Shown: piece by piece, positions 1-13,385 of the stretch | Position numbering within the stretch: the first letter of the stretch is position 1 | How the letters are laid out: each line of letters starts with the position of its first letter | Assembly: GCA_030062745.1 (NCBI GenBank) | Contig: CP099848.1 | Location: 2,633,501-2,697,500 of the forward strand | Length of the DNA: 64,000 bases | Origin: Capitulum mitella | Taxonomy: Eukaryota; Arthropoda; Thecostraca; Pollicipedomorpha; Pollicipedidae | Direction of reading: 5' to 3' | Made by a program: the position numbers and the translations under genes | Notes under the pieces: generated by a model | Told to the model about the DNA's origin: nothing | Seen by the model: only the letters and a program-made list of their open reading frames with translations | Database searches by the model: none

Positions 1-350
1 TGAACGTAGGTCTCGTAGGCTCTATTGAGTACAAATAACATCTGCAATCAGCGCGTCCTGCTGGTCTACTCATCGCACAAAAGTCAAGGAGCCCTTCCAG
101 TCTGATCAGCATATTGCGTGTTACATAAAGGCCTTGCAGCCATTTTTATCCATCCAGTATTACTAAGCGCCGTGAATCCTTTTTCATCACCGGGAGTCTC
201 ACAGACATTGACGTTTTTAGTGGAAACTAATTTATATGAACTGTTCACTGTTGCCCTGCGCACGGAACGCAGACAATCCATTACGACCATGTGGCGGCCG
301 CGACGCAGAGTGCTCCCTGCAGTAAGGCGACTCCCGGCTGTGTGACCGCC

Positions 351-986
351 CGCTCCGCCGCCAGACACGACCGCACCGACCTGAGCTCGCGGCGGCGGTA
401 CAACTCCGGCAGCCGGCCGCCGCTGTCCACGATCGCCGACAGGGTGGACGCCTTCTCCCTGCTGGGCATGGAGCCCCTCCAGGAGGGCCAGGTGGGTCAC
501 GTGGCCGGACAGAGTGTGGCTGAAAACGGCGAGAGGGCTCCTGGTTCTCTTTCCCGCACCCTTCTAAGGGTACCGCAGCTACTGTAAACTCTTCATTGTG
601 TGTTGTCCTGTTCCTTTGGAGAGAGCATAGCTATCGCTTTTGCACAACATGGGAGTGTCTCCACGCCTTAGCGTTCTTTCCGAATGACTGTATGCTTTGG
701 CATTCAGCATGCATAGCGGCCGTAAATTCCGTGCCGGCCGGTCGGGCCCGCTCAAGGTGCCAACGCATCCTGTGCGCCCCGGCGGGGGTGACCGACTGGC
801 CGCCCTGCGCAGGAGGTGTCGTTCAGCCAGCTGCTGATGCCGTCCCAGCCGAGCGGGCGGCCGCCGCGGCGGCTCCACTCGGTGGAGAACGAGCTGGACG
901 CCGCCGCCGCCATCCACCAGCGCAACGCTCAGCTTGTGCTGAACCGGTGCGTCTCACACGAGCCGAGCAGCTGCGGCGCTGGCGGT

Positions 987-1017
<31 letters not shown>

Positions 1018-1030
1018 GCGGCGGCGGGTG

Positions 1031-1061
<31 letters not shown>

Positions 1062-2605
1062 CGGCAGCGGCGGCGGCAGCGGCAGCTGGAGGACGCTGGC
1101 CGCTGGCGGCAGCGGCGACAGGTCCTGCGATAGAGGTCAGCGGTGTTGGCTGGAAAGTGGCACCGGACATGGTGGTGCTGACGGTGGTGGAGTCGTTGAC
1201 AGGGATTGTTGCGAAATATGATTCGTATTTGAACCACATTCGCCGAAGATATATAACGAGATTTGGGAACCGTAGCAGACATGAATCGTATTTCCACTGG
1301 GGATGCATTCATTTGGTCGCTGCATCATCACGTTTGCTTTGAAAGAATGCAGCTGTCCCATGTCAACGTGACGCTTTAATAAACAGTCGTGGCTTGGTGT
1401 GCTACGACATGAGCGTTATGACTGACCATCGCTATGACCCTCTTTCGTGACGCAGTGTCGGAGGAGGAGCCGACAGCGGACTCGACCGCCATCCCGTACG
1501 ACCCTCTCCTGCTGGACAACCCGGAGACCCAGTCGGAGAACCACCGCACCGTGCTCACCTTCAGGTCCTACCGGGTCAGTGGCCGCGCCGTGCCGTCGGG
1601 TCGTGTTCGATCAGAGCGGGGTCATGTCCGATCAGACCAGACCGGGCCAGGTCAAGTCCGGCCCGGTCTGGTCCTGTCGGCTCCGCCTGGCCCGTCGCTG
1701 AACGGCCGGTAACATTTGTGCGGAGTCGCAAGGTCCGTTCAGCATTGCTTTATTTATTTATTTGTTTTTATTTATTTGTTTGTTTATATATTTTCTATTT
1801 GTAAATCGTTGATTGAGCGCCACGCTTCAGTTTGTAGTTTTTCGATCGTTTCTGATGTTTTGGGATACAAGGGGTAAAGCCGGGAACGCCTGCAGTCCTC
1901 GTAGGTGGTGGATGTTCGTGTGACGGATCTGACTGCGCTCCGCTGGATGTGACTGCGGCCACTTGAGGGGCGCCTCTGGTGTTAGGGTGCCCCTCTGTGA
2001 ACCGTCCAGCGACGTTGCGGCCCCTGTGTTCCCAGTCTTCCATTATCGACTACATGAAGCCGTCGGACCTGAAGCGAGTCACCAACGAGCAGTTCCGTGA
2101 ACAGTTCCCCTCACATTCAGCTGACCCTCTCCAAACTGCGCAGGTGGGTGGTTTTAACCAGTGCACTTTGTGGGTTGACTTAAAGTTTCGCGATCGTTGA
2201 TTCGTGAACTTGGTGACTTAGCGACGGAAATTTCCACTCCGGACATGTAACGTAAGCAATCTTTGAGTTACGATGACGGGAAGACGGGCTGCCCCTCTAA
2301 CCAGTGAGTTAAATCTTGGGCGACACCGAAATTCGTTTCCATTTGACCACTGCTATTTCTCCCAAACGGTTTTACGGCCTTTTTCTTGCCAAGTTCTAAG
2401 TCTCGGTTCTTCTGCCGTTGCCATCATTGTTCAGTCTCCACTCTCTGACCGTCTGTTCCCAGCCTGCGGTCCTCATCTGTAATAGGCCGTGCGCCCCATT
2501 CCCCTCCCTTTAACTGTCTGCTCTCAGTCTTCATTCCTCTATAAGTTATAAATATATAACTATATAAGTTTGTAAGTTAATAAGTTATAAGTATATAAGT
2601 ATATC

Positions 2606-2651
<46 letters not shown>

Positions 2652-3493
2652 TATAAGTATATAAGTTCAGTCCTCTAAGTCCCAGTTCCCCCGCGACCGC
2701 CTGCCCCAGTCCTCCCGTGACCACCTGTCTCCGATCTCCTGTCCCCTGTGACAGACCAGTCTCGCCAGTTCCCCCGTGACCGTGCTCCTCCGGGCCTCAG
2801 TCTGAAGCGAGACCTGCGCCGGATCGCGGCCGAGTGCCACATCGACCTGCTGAGCGTGGCGCAGGCGCACGTCTACTTCGAGAAGCTGGCGCTGCGCGGC
2901 CTCATCGACAAGTCCAACCGCAAGCTGGTGGCCGGCGCCTGCCTCCTGCTGGCCGCCAAGATGAACGACGTCAAGGGCGACACCATGAGCCAGCTGATGG
3001 AGGTACGGCCGAGCCGTGGGTGCCGTTAGGGAGGGTGAACAACCGTAGGGGTTCAGATGTTGTTATTGTTTGAACTCGGCCATCGCTTGAAATATCAGGC
3101 ACCCCGTCGTTTGTCACGTTTATTTCTTTCTTTGGCCATTTTCCTAATTTTTGGTTTGCACAGTTTATCTTGTGTCATTTTTATGCTAGTATCGAGAACC
3201 CTGACTCGGAGCATGATAACCATGCCTGTGGTGTAGGCTCCACGGTGCCACTGTGGCACAGCACTACAAGACTGGTGCTACTGTTAGTTCTGGGTATGAC
3301 GTCACAGGCGACCGGACGGCAGCTCTCTGACGCCACGCCTCCCCGCCGGCAGCGCACCGAAGCCGTGTTCCGCATCCACCGGCGCGACCTGATCAACTGC
3401 GAGTTCAGCGTGCTGGTGGCGCTCGAGTTCGCGCTGCACCTGCACAACAGCGAGATCGAGCCTCACCTGCGCCGACTGGAGGCGGGCCTCTGA
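351..3493 (+). CDS. CABLES: CABLES family (CDK5 and ABL enzyme substrate), 3' part of gene
   Basis: CABLES proteins are cyclin-box-like adaptors linking CDKs to Abl-type kinases in cell-cycle control and neurite growth. Exons read: about 351-491 (contains STIADRVDAFSLLGMEPLQE), 813-946, 1456-1574 (HRTVLTF), 2036-2143 (SSIIDYMKPSDLK), 2801-3002 (YFEKLALRGLIDKSNRKL, AGACLLLAAK) and 3353-3493 (CEFSVLVALEFALHL), ending in TGA. The last four carry the cyclin-like C-terminal domain and match the family closely. Phases agree at most junctions; the 946/1456 junction does not, so a small exon may be missing. The 5' part lies outside the window or is unresolved, so the start given is only the first readable exon. 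At 2107-2110 a run of four C breaks the frame; with three C the exon would read into PHIQLTLSKLR, as the family expects. An assembly indel is the likely cause. Confidence 0.88.
970..1085. repeat. GGC/GGT trinucleotide-rich tract
   Basis: An imperfect (GGN)n tract, mainly GGC and GGT, lies in the CABLES intron just after the donor at 947. It keeps all frames open (poly-Gly, poly-Ala or poly-Arg), which produces spurious open frames on both strands. There is no sign that it is translated. Confidence 0.85.
1636..1672. repeat. 13-bp perfect inverted repeat in CABLES intron
   Basis: Arms ACCAGACCGGGCC (1636-1648) and its exact reverse complement (1660-1672) flank an 11-base loop. It lies about 60 bases past the exon donor at 1575. 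It would form a very stable GC hairpin in RNA; no function can be assigned. Confidence 0.7.
2608..2651. repeat. (TA)n microsatellite
   Basis: An uninterrupted run of about 20 TA units inside an AT-rich patch of the CABLES intron before the exon at 2801. Confidence 0.95.
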
Positions 3494-6400
3494 GCCGAGA
3501 CGGGCGCGGGTGCCGGCTCCGGCGCCCGGACCGCGGCAGGGGCGGGCCTGGACCCCGGGGCGGCCGCCTCGGACGGCGGCAGACGCCGTGATGTGAGCTG
3601 GTTTTCGGAGCAGTGCCGCAGCGGCCCGCGCGCCGAAGCAGCTGACGGAGTGGCCTGGGAGGCTCCGCCGGCACTGGTGGCGGCCGTGGCGTTGCTGGAG
3701 CGGCTCGAGCTGGGGGGACAGTCGGTAGCGGCTCGGGATGCGGGAACGGCCGGTAGCGGCTCGGGCTGCCCTGCCTGAAGATTCGTAGGCAGCATCTTCC
3801 TGGCCAGGTTCGACCCGCTTCGTGTCGAGCGGCACTTGCTTCGGTGCCGTTCCTCCCACAGGCGGGACACGGACACGCCTCGGAGTTATGGCCCTGAGAC
3901 CAGAGGGTGCGCGGCGGCAGCCGAGTAACGGCCGAGTTAGGCCAGAGATGAACTCAGCTCGCAGCTTTCTCCCGCGTGTCGCAGCTCGCTGCTCGGAGTG
4001 GACGTCGTCCGGACGACATTGGTGACGAGGGCTAGGTGCTGTGGTGTCTGGAGCGAAACGGTGGCTGGCCGCCGGAAACGCGGTGACCTGTGTGTCAGGA
4101 ACACCTGTGGACCTATGACGTATATGTTGCCCTCATGGCATGCTTGGATCCCACGTGGTAGGAGGTCCTGGGGAGTAGAAGGATCTTGACCCCCTAGTAT
4201 TTTCCAGATTTTGACTTTGAGCTTATGGTGATGGCTGAAAAGGAACGGCCTGTTGCTGTTCTGAATTATATCCAACTCTCCCTCAGTAGTTTTCTTTTTT
4301 TGTAAATCTCCAGCCATAGCTTAGGGTGTGTTTGACGATTAGATGGGAGTGTGCAAAGTAGGATGCAGTGCTCTGTATTTCGAACGGAAACTTATAGAGT
4401 GGTAGGCTGTGGGCTGCAGAGTCACGAGCTTTTTTAGGCCGCGCCGGGGTTTATCGAGGACCAGCTGTCCTCTGTTTGGTCAAGATAGGTCAGTTTTAAT
4501 TCCGCAAGTATTGTTGAAGTAGTGCATCATCATCCTCGGGCATCATCTACAAGTTAGTATTTCTCCCCACCACACGCTGATTCCGATAGTCGTTGTTTCA
4601 AGTAGCAATAACGAGGACGTGAAACATATAGAGAAACGTCTTCGTACATTCGTCATGCATTATTCGTCGTCTGCTTTGGATTGTCAAATGGTGCCACGGA
4701 ACGTGGCGAGATAGAACGTACCGGGCGAAGTGTAATAGGAACAGGCGGTCAGGGCTCGCTCTGTTCTCACCCTCCGCGCGTTCGGATCGGGTAGAAGTCG
4801 ACGTGCAATAGATTACACGACAGGGCTGTCCTTGGTAAGCGGGTGGTCGGTGCGCTCATGGCTGCGAAGAGCTGAGCCAGACCGCGCCGCGGTTTGCCGC
4901 CGTTCGGTGCGCAGCAGGCATGCTGAGGACGACTGGCGCCCGGTTGCCGTAAGCCAGTCGGCATCCGGGCGCGGCGGCCAGGGCAGCAGGTTTGGCGCGT
5001 GATTTGATGGCCGGCGTGCGGCTCCGCTGTCGGCGGTTGGGGCGAGGGATGCGCTGGCCGTGTTGCGTCCGTGCAGGGACTTGTGATGAAGTTTGTCGGG
5101 AAGTGTGAAGACCGCCGCACCGGCCATGGAGGGATGCGGTATCGTGAGCGGTGACCTCAGCTGTGCGTCGGAGACCGAGGTACGTTTCGAAACTTCCGCT
5201 CCCGTCTGGGCTGAAATGGTGGCTCAAATCGGCTCTCCGGACGGGCGAGGCGATTGCACAAAACCCAGCCAGGACATTATTGGTTGTCTGAGCGGCGTTG
5301 GCGGCGATTTGTACGAGGTAAAAGGAGTCTTTTCTCACAGCTCAGACGTCTGGTTCGGCTCGGCCTGCACTCTCATCTGCGGTGGCACCCGTCATCTGTA
5401 TTATTAAAAGGTGTCCACCAATACGTGCTCACCGACGGCAAGACAAACAGCCTTTGTGGTGCATTGTAATGCGTTAAGGCAAATTTATTTTGACTCAGAC
5501 CTCATTGTAGCCGGTCCAGAACCCACGCTGTTACGAACTGTTGTGTGTTGACATACTTCGGACCGTCAGAATGGGTACAGAAATGCCTAAGGTTGTTTTG
5601 ACAGGAGCATTCGTTCAGCTTAATCTGTGTCGTCAATTGTTCATTCATAAAGGATTCGTAGCTTGATGTGTTATCGTACAGCGGTTAAATATTCGCACAT
5701 TTCACATGTTTGCACAAACCTTTATCCTTAGGTCCAGACGTTTCGTTTCGGGGTCGTGCTGTACTTTTTGTCTTCCCTGCGCGTAAATCACTGTTCGCAT
5801 GACTGTTAGCTGTTGAGCCGGCCATCGACGGTGCACGATGTGGGCCGTGACTCAGCATATGTGTCGGGCCTTCGGTCCACTCGTGTTCCCTGTGATCAGC
5901 CCCGTGACGCGGCCTGCGCTCCAACTGCCGACTTTCCCCCGTCGCTCAAGAGGTTTTACTTCGGCGTAACTTTTATCTGGTAGTATTCCGCTCGTGATTG
6001 GTCGATATCATGTTTTCTGTGGTTTGCGATCTGCACTGGATGTCGCTCGTTGGTCGCGAACCACCGAACATGGAATCACCTTTTTACGCTCCTTCCATGT
6101 CTCTGGCGGTATCATGAACGAAATGCTGTCGTACTTAGCCGTTTACAAAGGTTCGGATATTATGGTGTTTGGCGTCGATTTTCGAAGGTTGGATTATGGG
6201 CATATACTGTGATGTGCGGTTCGAGAAGCAAGGCTCATTTGCACAGCGGTCTAGTAGGATGAACCCTTTCCTTCCCAACAACAGATGAAAAATGATGAGC
6301 TTTCTGGGGACCTGTTTGTGTTGAGGTTGATGGTATTTGAACGTTGCCATTGTACGTGCACGAGAAATACATAATACATAGGAAATGCATGTCTGTGTTA

Positions 6401-8514
6401 TTGAGCGGCGAGCAGCATGTGGAACGGAGGCGAATGCAGCGATTCATCTGCTGCGCGGAAAACATGAAACGTATCCTGCGATCGCGTGCTGCCCCGAACT
6501 TGGGGGTGTGCGTATATTCAAAGCATTATCTACTCGGGACGCCTTGCCATTTTGTTCGTTGAGTTTTTTTTCTTGGCTCGCGTATCGTGTATCGTAGCAA
6601 CCGTTGCACGTAAAGAACTGGGTTAAATGATGGAGGAGCAGCGCGAATTTTTAGGTGGATCCTGCCATGCAACGCATTTTGTTTAATGTTTAGATTTGGA
6701 AGATGGTGCTGGTGATCTCGTACTGGCGCATCCCGAGCACTAGGAGGCACTCCCCTCTCCTTCCGACGTTTTTGACTGATTTCTAATAAATATGGGTGAT
6801 ATGTGCGCTCCTTGGTAAAAATTACGCATCCGTACAGAACCTTGACATACCGCCCCCCGTTTCGAGTCTCTTAATCCGTCGAGATATAACCGCTTCTGGC
6901 ATCCGGGCCGGATCTTTTCAATCGAAGCTACGAAATGTTTCGGACGGATTTCAGGCGACGAGCTGTGAGACGTAGGATGGTCTTCGCAAGGTTTGCGTAG
7001 TTATCATGCTTTGCACATGGTGATTGCAGGACTTCTCAGTGTATCAAGAGGATTTATTTAATCGATAAGGTTAAACAATGCAATCTATTCAGTAGTTTCG
7101 TACATTTGGTTAAGGAAACCATAAATTTCGCTGCGGCAACCTCTAAACGAAACGAAGCGCATAGGCGACAATCGATGCTAACAGCCTACGCGGGCGCTAT
7201 GCTTGCTCAGCGTATAAAAGGAATGGACGTACAGGGTTAATATCATTCAAGTGCCTGAAGTATCAAGCTCTGATTTGGGGCTGATTTGGTTCCTAGGTGT
7301 CATAGAACGGTATTATTTTACCGCACGGCTTGGCTCAGATCTGGGATGGGGAAAGAGTAAGATGTTGTATTGGCCCTGCACTCATTAAATGTTAATTTTT
7401 GGGAAGACGAAGAATAAGCAACCACCCAGGTATTGTAGCAGTCTTTTTCCATTTCCATGAAAATCCATTTATCATCTCATTTCCCTTGTCCTACTGAATG
7501 TGGCATGTATGTTTTCTATTAGTTGCCCACTATAATTAATTCACCAGGTTAATGAGGTTTATTACAGTCCAAGTTAAGTTAACGTGGTGCCAAGATCACT
7601 TGGCATTACTGCTCCAGTTGAGATAACTGACAGGTGCCTGATGAGACTTAAGGCTTGAAACAAGATCCTGGACATCCAAGTCCTGGACTCAGGAGGCATA
7701 AGCATTCTTACCCACAAACAAACTTAATCAGTTCATCCTTCTAGGATCTGATGCAGTTTGCACTCAGTGGTTTGTTGTGTTGAAGCATGAGGCTGGAGCA
7801 TGGAATTTCAGTAGGTGGACATTTGCTGCTTTGTTTGGTTTATTTGTGTTTGTCCATGTGAACACAGTCATTTCAGGACATCACATCATACAAAAAAACA
7901 AAATAAAATACAAAAAGGTGTACATTAAAACTGAGAAAAAAGGACATGGATCAGATTTAATTCCCAGCTTAGATCATCAACTTGTGGACTGCTGCCCTGA
8001 AGTCATAATACTGGGAATGCCCAGTGTTTCACTGTGCATACTGTTCCACTCCAGTGTGGCCCAGCATGCAGAACACTTCTTGGTGTTGGCAACCCTCAAT
8101 ATTGGCAGATGGAGCTGTTCTGTGTTTGTCAGGTACCTACCTACCCACAACCAGGTCATATTGGCACATAAACATGAACAGCATGTAAACTGAGCAGCCA
8201 CAGTGTTGTGCTCCATGACAAGCTAGCCAACCCTTGACCAGCAAAGCAGCTTTAGGGACAGTGTGATGTGGTGTAGGTGTCATACACTGGCCATAACCCA
8301 AGCCACAAAGCTTGCAACTTTTTGGATGGAATTTAAATGATAGTCAGCCAGGCCACCCAAGAATGGCAAGTGTGGTGAAACAAATTGTGTTCATTTGTTC
8401 CTTGTTTTATTAGACTTTTATGGAAAAGGTGTCTGTTTGATGTCTGTTGTTGTCATGAATTACCCATCACTTGCACAATTGTTAAAATGCTCTTTTTTAT
8501 TCTCCTTTCCAGCC
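3494..8514. other. Spacer between CABLES and frataxin, no gene recognised
   Basis: About 5 kb. The first 300 bases after the CABLES stop are GC-rich and probably 3' UTR. Around 4840-5190 is a CpG-rich patch with a well-placed ATG at 5126 and a GTACGT donor-like site at 5179, but no family match and no following exon was found. CpG becomes rare from about 7570, upstream of frataxin. AATAAA occurs at about 6787 but is too far away to assign to CABLES. Confidence 0.5.
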
Positions 8515-10149
8515 ATGCTGAGGCGTCTGTGCATGCAGTCACGACAGATGATTGGGCCAATGATCCGTGCTCGCCCTGTCTTGGGGAATGGCTGTGGATT
8601 AAGCCACCAAAAGAAGATTTATCACAGGGCCTTCTCATGCACTCAGCAATGCAGAAATTGGTAATTCAGTGTATCTGAAGCACAGTTCAGGAACATGCAC
8701 CCCATGGATATATGCCAGCTCATTTTAAATGGCACTTTGATTGTTTGTAATATTTCATTTAGTCCTTGTTAGATGGTAATATTTTTCCTTTGTAGAACTG
8801 AAATTAAGTGCTAAAATGAGCTATCTAATGTGTTTCTTTTATGTCTGAGTTGATTAATTTTACTTCACCATGTCTCTTATTCTTGTTTATTTTCAACTTC
8901 AAGCTGGTCTCTTGTCTAGCTACTATTCTTCATTGCTGCACAACAGTTGAAAAGTCTTTTGACATGCCTTTGCTCCCATCTCTGTCAGCATTGAGCAGCC
9001 ACTGTCACCAGCTGCATATGAAGCCATCTGTGAAGAGACTCTGGAGTCACTCAGTTCAGCTCTGGAGGAATTGCTGGAGTCTGTCACCTCTGAGCCAGGC
9101 GTTGATGTGGAGCTGAGTGTCAGTAGACTGGAAGGACTCCTTCCATTCACTTCCTCCAGAGGGGTGGCTTTGATATGTTCCCCGGTGATACAAAATAGGT
9201 ATAGTGATATTGCTATGATGCTGTTAAATTGCATGTGTATCTCAACTAGAAAATATTCATTAGCTTATGTAAAGCAGCACACCTTTTCCATCAGAATATG
9301 TGTAATGTCCTGCAAGGTTCAAAGAAGTCTTGTATGTTCTGTTATTTTGAGGAATCCTTTTAATGTGTTTTCATTTTTTGGTCACATTTTCAGAGTGGTG
9401 TTCTAACAGTGAAGCTGGGAGAGGCAGGTACATATGTCATCAACAAGCAGTCTCCAAACCAGCAGATTTGGCTGTCGTCACCAGTCAGTGGGCCAAAGCG
9501 GTAAGTGCTAATATTGGCATTAATCTCTTGTGCATCAGGAACACATCCATGTTCCTCACCTCTCTGGATGCAGTAGAAAGATATTCTGTTGGGGGTTCTT
9601 TGATGTTGTCATCATTTTGCAAAGTAAACAGCATGTTGTGTCACATGGTAATAACATGTAGTTGCACATGCCAGTGTTCTATATTTAATGCATGTAAATG
9701 TCATGCTGGGGAAATGTTATAATGTTGGAATCATTTTGCATAAATGCAGAGTTAAGATCACAAGTGGTTGCTTTTGATGTGAGTGATCCATAAAAGGAGC
9801 TAGCTGTAGAAGTATAAAATAAAGTCATTTTGAAGAAAATGAAGCAAATGAAATCCAGCAACTTCACCAAAGTCAAGCCTTTTCTTAAGCAGATACTGCT
9901 GAAAAAAACATCGGAAATTTGATTGTAAATGTGGCCTCAAAACCAGACTATTCTTTGCATCTGCTGGTGCCATCAGCTACAGTTGACTGATCCTCATGAT
10001 CTGGCATGGTCCGCAGGTACGACTACGTGGACGACGGCTGGGTATATCGCCACGACCAGCAGAGACTGCACGATCTGCTGTCGCTCGAGCTGAGCCAGCT
10101 GCTGGGGACCAGCGTCGACCTGAGCTCGTGCTCGCACGCGGGCCGGTAA
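8515..10149 (+). CDS. FXN: Frataxin, mitochondrial iron-sulfur cluster assembly protein
   Basis: Frataxin binds the NFS1-ISCU complex in the mitochondrial matrix and speeds Fe-S cluster assembly. Four exons with consistent phases: 8515-8660, 8989-9118, 9394-9500 and 10017-10149 (TAA), giving 171 residues. Residues 1-48 are Arg-rich and nearly free of acid until the mature part ([12 protein letters not shown]), a typical matrix-targeting presequence. The acidic first helix follows ([14 protein letters not shown]), then [24 protein letters not shown] and the family signature [16 protein letters not shown], ending with a helix and a VDLSS tail. Length and order match the family. The usual YDW reads YDY here. 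Exons 1-3 lie in CpG-depleted DNA, whereas exon 4 is CpG-rich. A likely poly(A) signal AATAAA is at 10636. Confidence 0.96.
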
Positions 10150-10635
10150 CCTGGCGCTGGTCCGGCGGCCCGGCCGAGCTTCCGGCGCCTGTAGCCCGCG
10201 GCGTTCTGCGGGGAATCAAGATGTCTGGTGGATGATGAATTGTGTCGGCTTTGTTTAGGTGGTGAGGTTGTCAGAAATAGACTGCTAACCTCAGGAATTG
10301 GCTGTTCTGGGATGAGGTGTGCCTAATCCTGCCATGATAATAGTGGTCACCTTGTGTAAATTTATATGGTTTATGACCTAGTTCATTATGGAGCCTTGAA
10401 TATGTGAAGTATTGTCCCATGCATGCGAAAAAACCCAGACTTTCTTTCGTTCATGGTTTTCAGTTATGTGGATATGAAGGAGTGCCTGTCCAATATACAT
10501 TTGCCTTAAAATGTTGGATTAGGTGATGTGTCATATGCATAGTGTCTGTCATATTGGTATGGAAGCTTTCCCATGACGTACTAATCGGGATTCGATATTA
10601 TTCTGTCCCACGGTGACTGATGTGTTTCGTGCTGG

Positions 10636-10641
10636 AATAAA
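10636..10641 (+). terminator. Candidate frataxin poly(A) signal AATAAA
   Basis: AATAAA lies 487 bases after the frataxin stop, in sequence with no other gene. No other canonical signal was noticed between the stop and this site. Confidence 0.5.
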
Positions 10642-10649
10642 GATCCTAA

Positions 10650-12840
10650 AACAAGAAGGTTGTCATCAGTGTGTGACTGTTCGAGTGTCAGAGTGCGAGA
10701 ACTGTGTGGTCATACGGCAAGTGCACTGAGGCAGTGACATTGCATCTGTATCATACGATGATATAGCTATGGCCACGGATGGTAAATAGTCGGTGTGACG
10801 ATAGTGGACATACCATAACGTGCTTCATTATGCATGTTCGAGATCCAACTAATTGTATAAAAAAATGCAGTTGACAGAGTTACTGTAGACGCGCGCGCAT
10901 TTTATGCCAGACACGCGTTTTTACACGCCACCGACCCGCGCTTTGCGCCAGTCGGCGACGCCGGACCTTCCAGCTCCCCGTTTATGACTCGATCCACTGG
11001 CGATGTTCTCTTCTCAACAGACACAAGGCTACCGCTACCGCACCGCCTGCCACACGGTCTTTATACGTGTAACCCGGTTGGCTGATAAGCGTTCACCGAA
11101 GAATAGCCTCGGCAGATCATACGCAGGAGGGGAAACTCCCACAGTTAATTCTCAAAGGTTATATTAAAAAGCGAACATTTACATTAAAGTAATGCGGGCG
11201 AACACATATGAATAATGATTCACACAAAAACTCAATGCGCAACATAGGGAAAGACCCCATCCCAAAACTGCCGTTACTCTCTAGCCCAATACCCGAAGGA
11301 CCTACCCCAAGGAAGTCACGGTGCAAACTGCCCCGATGGGCGGGATACACACGGAGACACCGCCTGGCGGCCGCAACGTCAGGGCACAGCCCTTGCCGCC
11401 TCCTGGCGGCCGCACTGGCCGCGGCTCCCACTGCCCCCTAGCGGCGGCGCTCCGAGACGGCGCTCCGATGTATGAGCCCGGAGCCGCGCACGGCACCGCG
11501 ACGTCCTGACTCTTTACATTACGTCGGCTATGAACTTATGTATCCGAAACCGACATCTGCGAAAGGCGACGCAGTCGAAAGCATGCTCTGGAAATGGAAT
11601 CTAAACCGCACCGGAATGCTCAACTTGTTTTCTCATACACACTACAATGATTGCAATGTTTTGGCAAACTTTCCGCGATGCAGATCCAGCGAACGAATTG
11701 AGTGTGTTTATGGCTGTTGTTAATTTATGGGACTTTTTTCATGATCTTGCTTTCTTGTACTAGAAAATCGTACGTTGCATCGTGCGTATGTCTCCAAAGG
11801 CTTCCGTGAGTTGAATTGCCTCTACGAACGCCCAGGTATGGATTGCAAAATGCGTAGGAAAATGGCATCAGCATATGTTTTTGGGATATGGCTTTTCGGC
11901 GAATTGATTACAAGAAACAACAATTATTTTCGTTGGTGTATTTTCGGATGGGTAAAAAAAACATATGTATGTTAGGTTAAGGGGTGGACGCGGCTGACCG
12001 CCTTGGGAGGAGTCCAACCACTGAGGAGGTGGGGTGGGGTAAAGGTATAGGATTTTTTCATATTTCTTAAATATGCCGCCTCCAGTGGTTTTTTGCCTCC
12101 GAAACATTACACCGAATGTTGATGCAAACGTATAGGCAATCTTTAAAAATGGGGTGACTCTGCTGTCCAACTCTGGAGGTCTTTGCACGAACGCGACCTT
12201 TTCGTCCCCATACTCCAGACACCCACCGGCACAGCCAAATGAGGGAGGATGGGGGCCCTTCCCGTCTCAGATCCGCATTCTTTTGTGAAGACCATTGCAC
12301 ATGGTCTTCCCAGCAGCGACTTTCGTATGATTTCATTTCACAATGAGCTCTGCCTCCCCCCCTACGCAAATCCTGGCTGCACCCGTGCATACACCTACAT
12401 AGCACGCTAATGAAAGTTCAGTCAGTGCTAGTGGAATAATGACGTCAAATTCACGCGTTGCCTTTTGCGCAATGGTTTTGAACTAGGGAAAGTCAGGAAT
12501 ATTTTGTAGTCCTTGGTTCCGCGCCGCTGACGAATATGACAGCATAGCCTGTGTGGTAGATACTGTAGTGTGCGGGTATGTACGATGGTACGTTATTGTA
12601 CGTGGTGGTGAAGTTCAAAACAAAATTTGCAGTGCCGACCGTTGAATTGTCACACCAGGCGTTGCACCGTTGATCTTGGAGCGTGACGAACATTCATCTT
12701 AATCCATCCATTAAAGCGTCTTTACGATGGTGAACCCAATAGGAATCAAAGAAATAAGATCTAAGCCTTCTGGTTACCTAATTACGGTCTTTTGAGCAGT
12801 GGAGTAGTGAGTTGCGGAATTCGTGTGGGTAACCAATACT
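10650..12840. other. Spacer between frataxin and the repeat-rich APC upstream region
   Basis: CpG-normal spacer. At 11360-11460 there are three GC-rich words of type CTGGCGGCCGC or CTAGCGGCGG, seen again before an APC exon near 18680; they may be a small dispersed repeat. No coding exon was recognised. Confidence 0.4.
12245..12395 (+). repeat. Dispersed repeat, copy 1 (second copy at 42195-42345)
   Basis: Shared words in order with 42195-42345: TCCGCATT, TTTGTGAA, CATCGTCTTCCC or its variant ATGGTCTTCCC, TTTCGTATGATT, and AATCCTGGCTGCACCC. Both copies lie in the same orientation. The sequence is non-coding and of unknown class, probably the end of a transposable element. Confidence 0.65.
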
Positions 12841-13137
12841 CAAGAATGGTATTTGGCAGCAAGGCCATTTTGTGGTACTGTAAAGTAAAAATTGCTGTAC
12901 AGCATTTTGTCATTTTGGAACAAGCCTGGGTAAGTCATGTGGCCTGGGATCATCATTGTGCTATTCCAGGTGCCAAGAAGGATATTTTTTGCCGATTATA
13001 GCTCAATTCATTTCTTATACCTTACCTTAACTTACCTACAGTTCTCAGGAATTTTGAAGGTCACTAGGCCTGTTGGTCCTGCTCATGTCAAACTGGTTAC
13101 CAGCATCTCTCAGTGGATGGTGTCATACATGTGCTGT

Positions 13138-13385
13138 GCTCAGTGCCTGTCAAGTCTGGATTTGAATGATGCAGCCATGTCCACTGTCACCATGATGGCT
13201 AGCAGGGAATTCCATTCACTGACAATTCTGATGCAAAATGGACAGGTGAGGGGTTGTGCCCTTGGCTTGAGTATCTTCCACTGGTGACCTCTGGTGATGT
13301 CAGGAACAGCAGGAGAGAAAAGATCCTCCATGATAAGTGACATGTCACTATGGAGGACCTGGAAGGCAGCCTCCATGTCACCATT
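13138..13385 (-). mobile_element. Non-LTR retrotransposon remnant, C-terminal end of the reverse-transcriptase ORF
   Basis: The minus strand reads TRGHQWKILKPRAQPL, then RIVSEWNSL and AASFKSRLDRH. This is the tail typical of CR1/Jockey-like elements (TRGH...KL.KPR; R.V..WNSLP; FK.RLD.HW). The plus-strand shadow has exon-like ends and can be mistaken for a gene exon. No intact upstream reverse-transcriptase core was found, so this is a truncated, old copy in CpG-depleted DNA. Confidence 0.75.

Noticed and set aside
4856..5338. 160-residue minus-strand open frame and the plus-strand ATG at 5126 with donor-like GTACGT
   Set aside because: No family resemblance, no linked exons, and composition as in non-coding GC-rich DNA. 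The ATG remains only a weak candidate.
12937..13287. Plus-strand open stretch with acceptor- and donor-like ends, looking like a gene exon
   Set aside because: The minus strand of the same DNA reads as the C-terminal tail of a CR1/Jockey-type reverse transcriptase (TRGH, EWNSL, FKSRLDRH), which explains the open frame.
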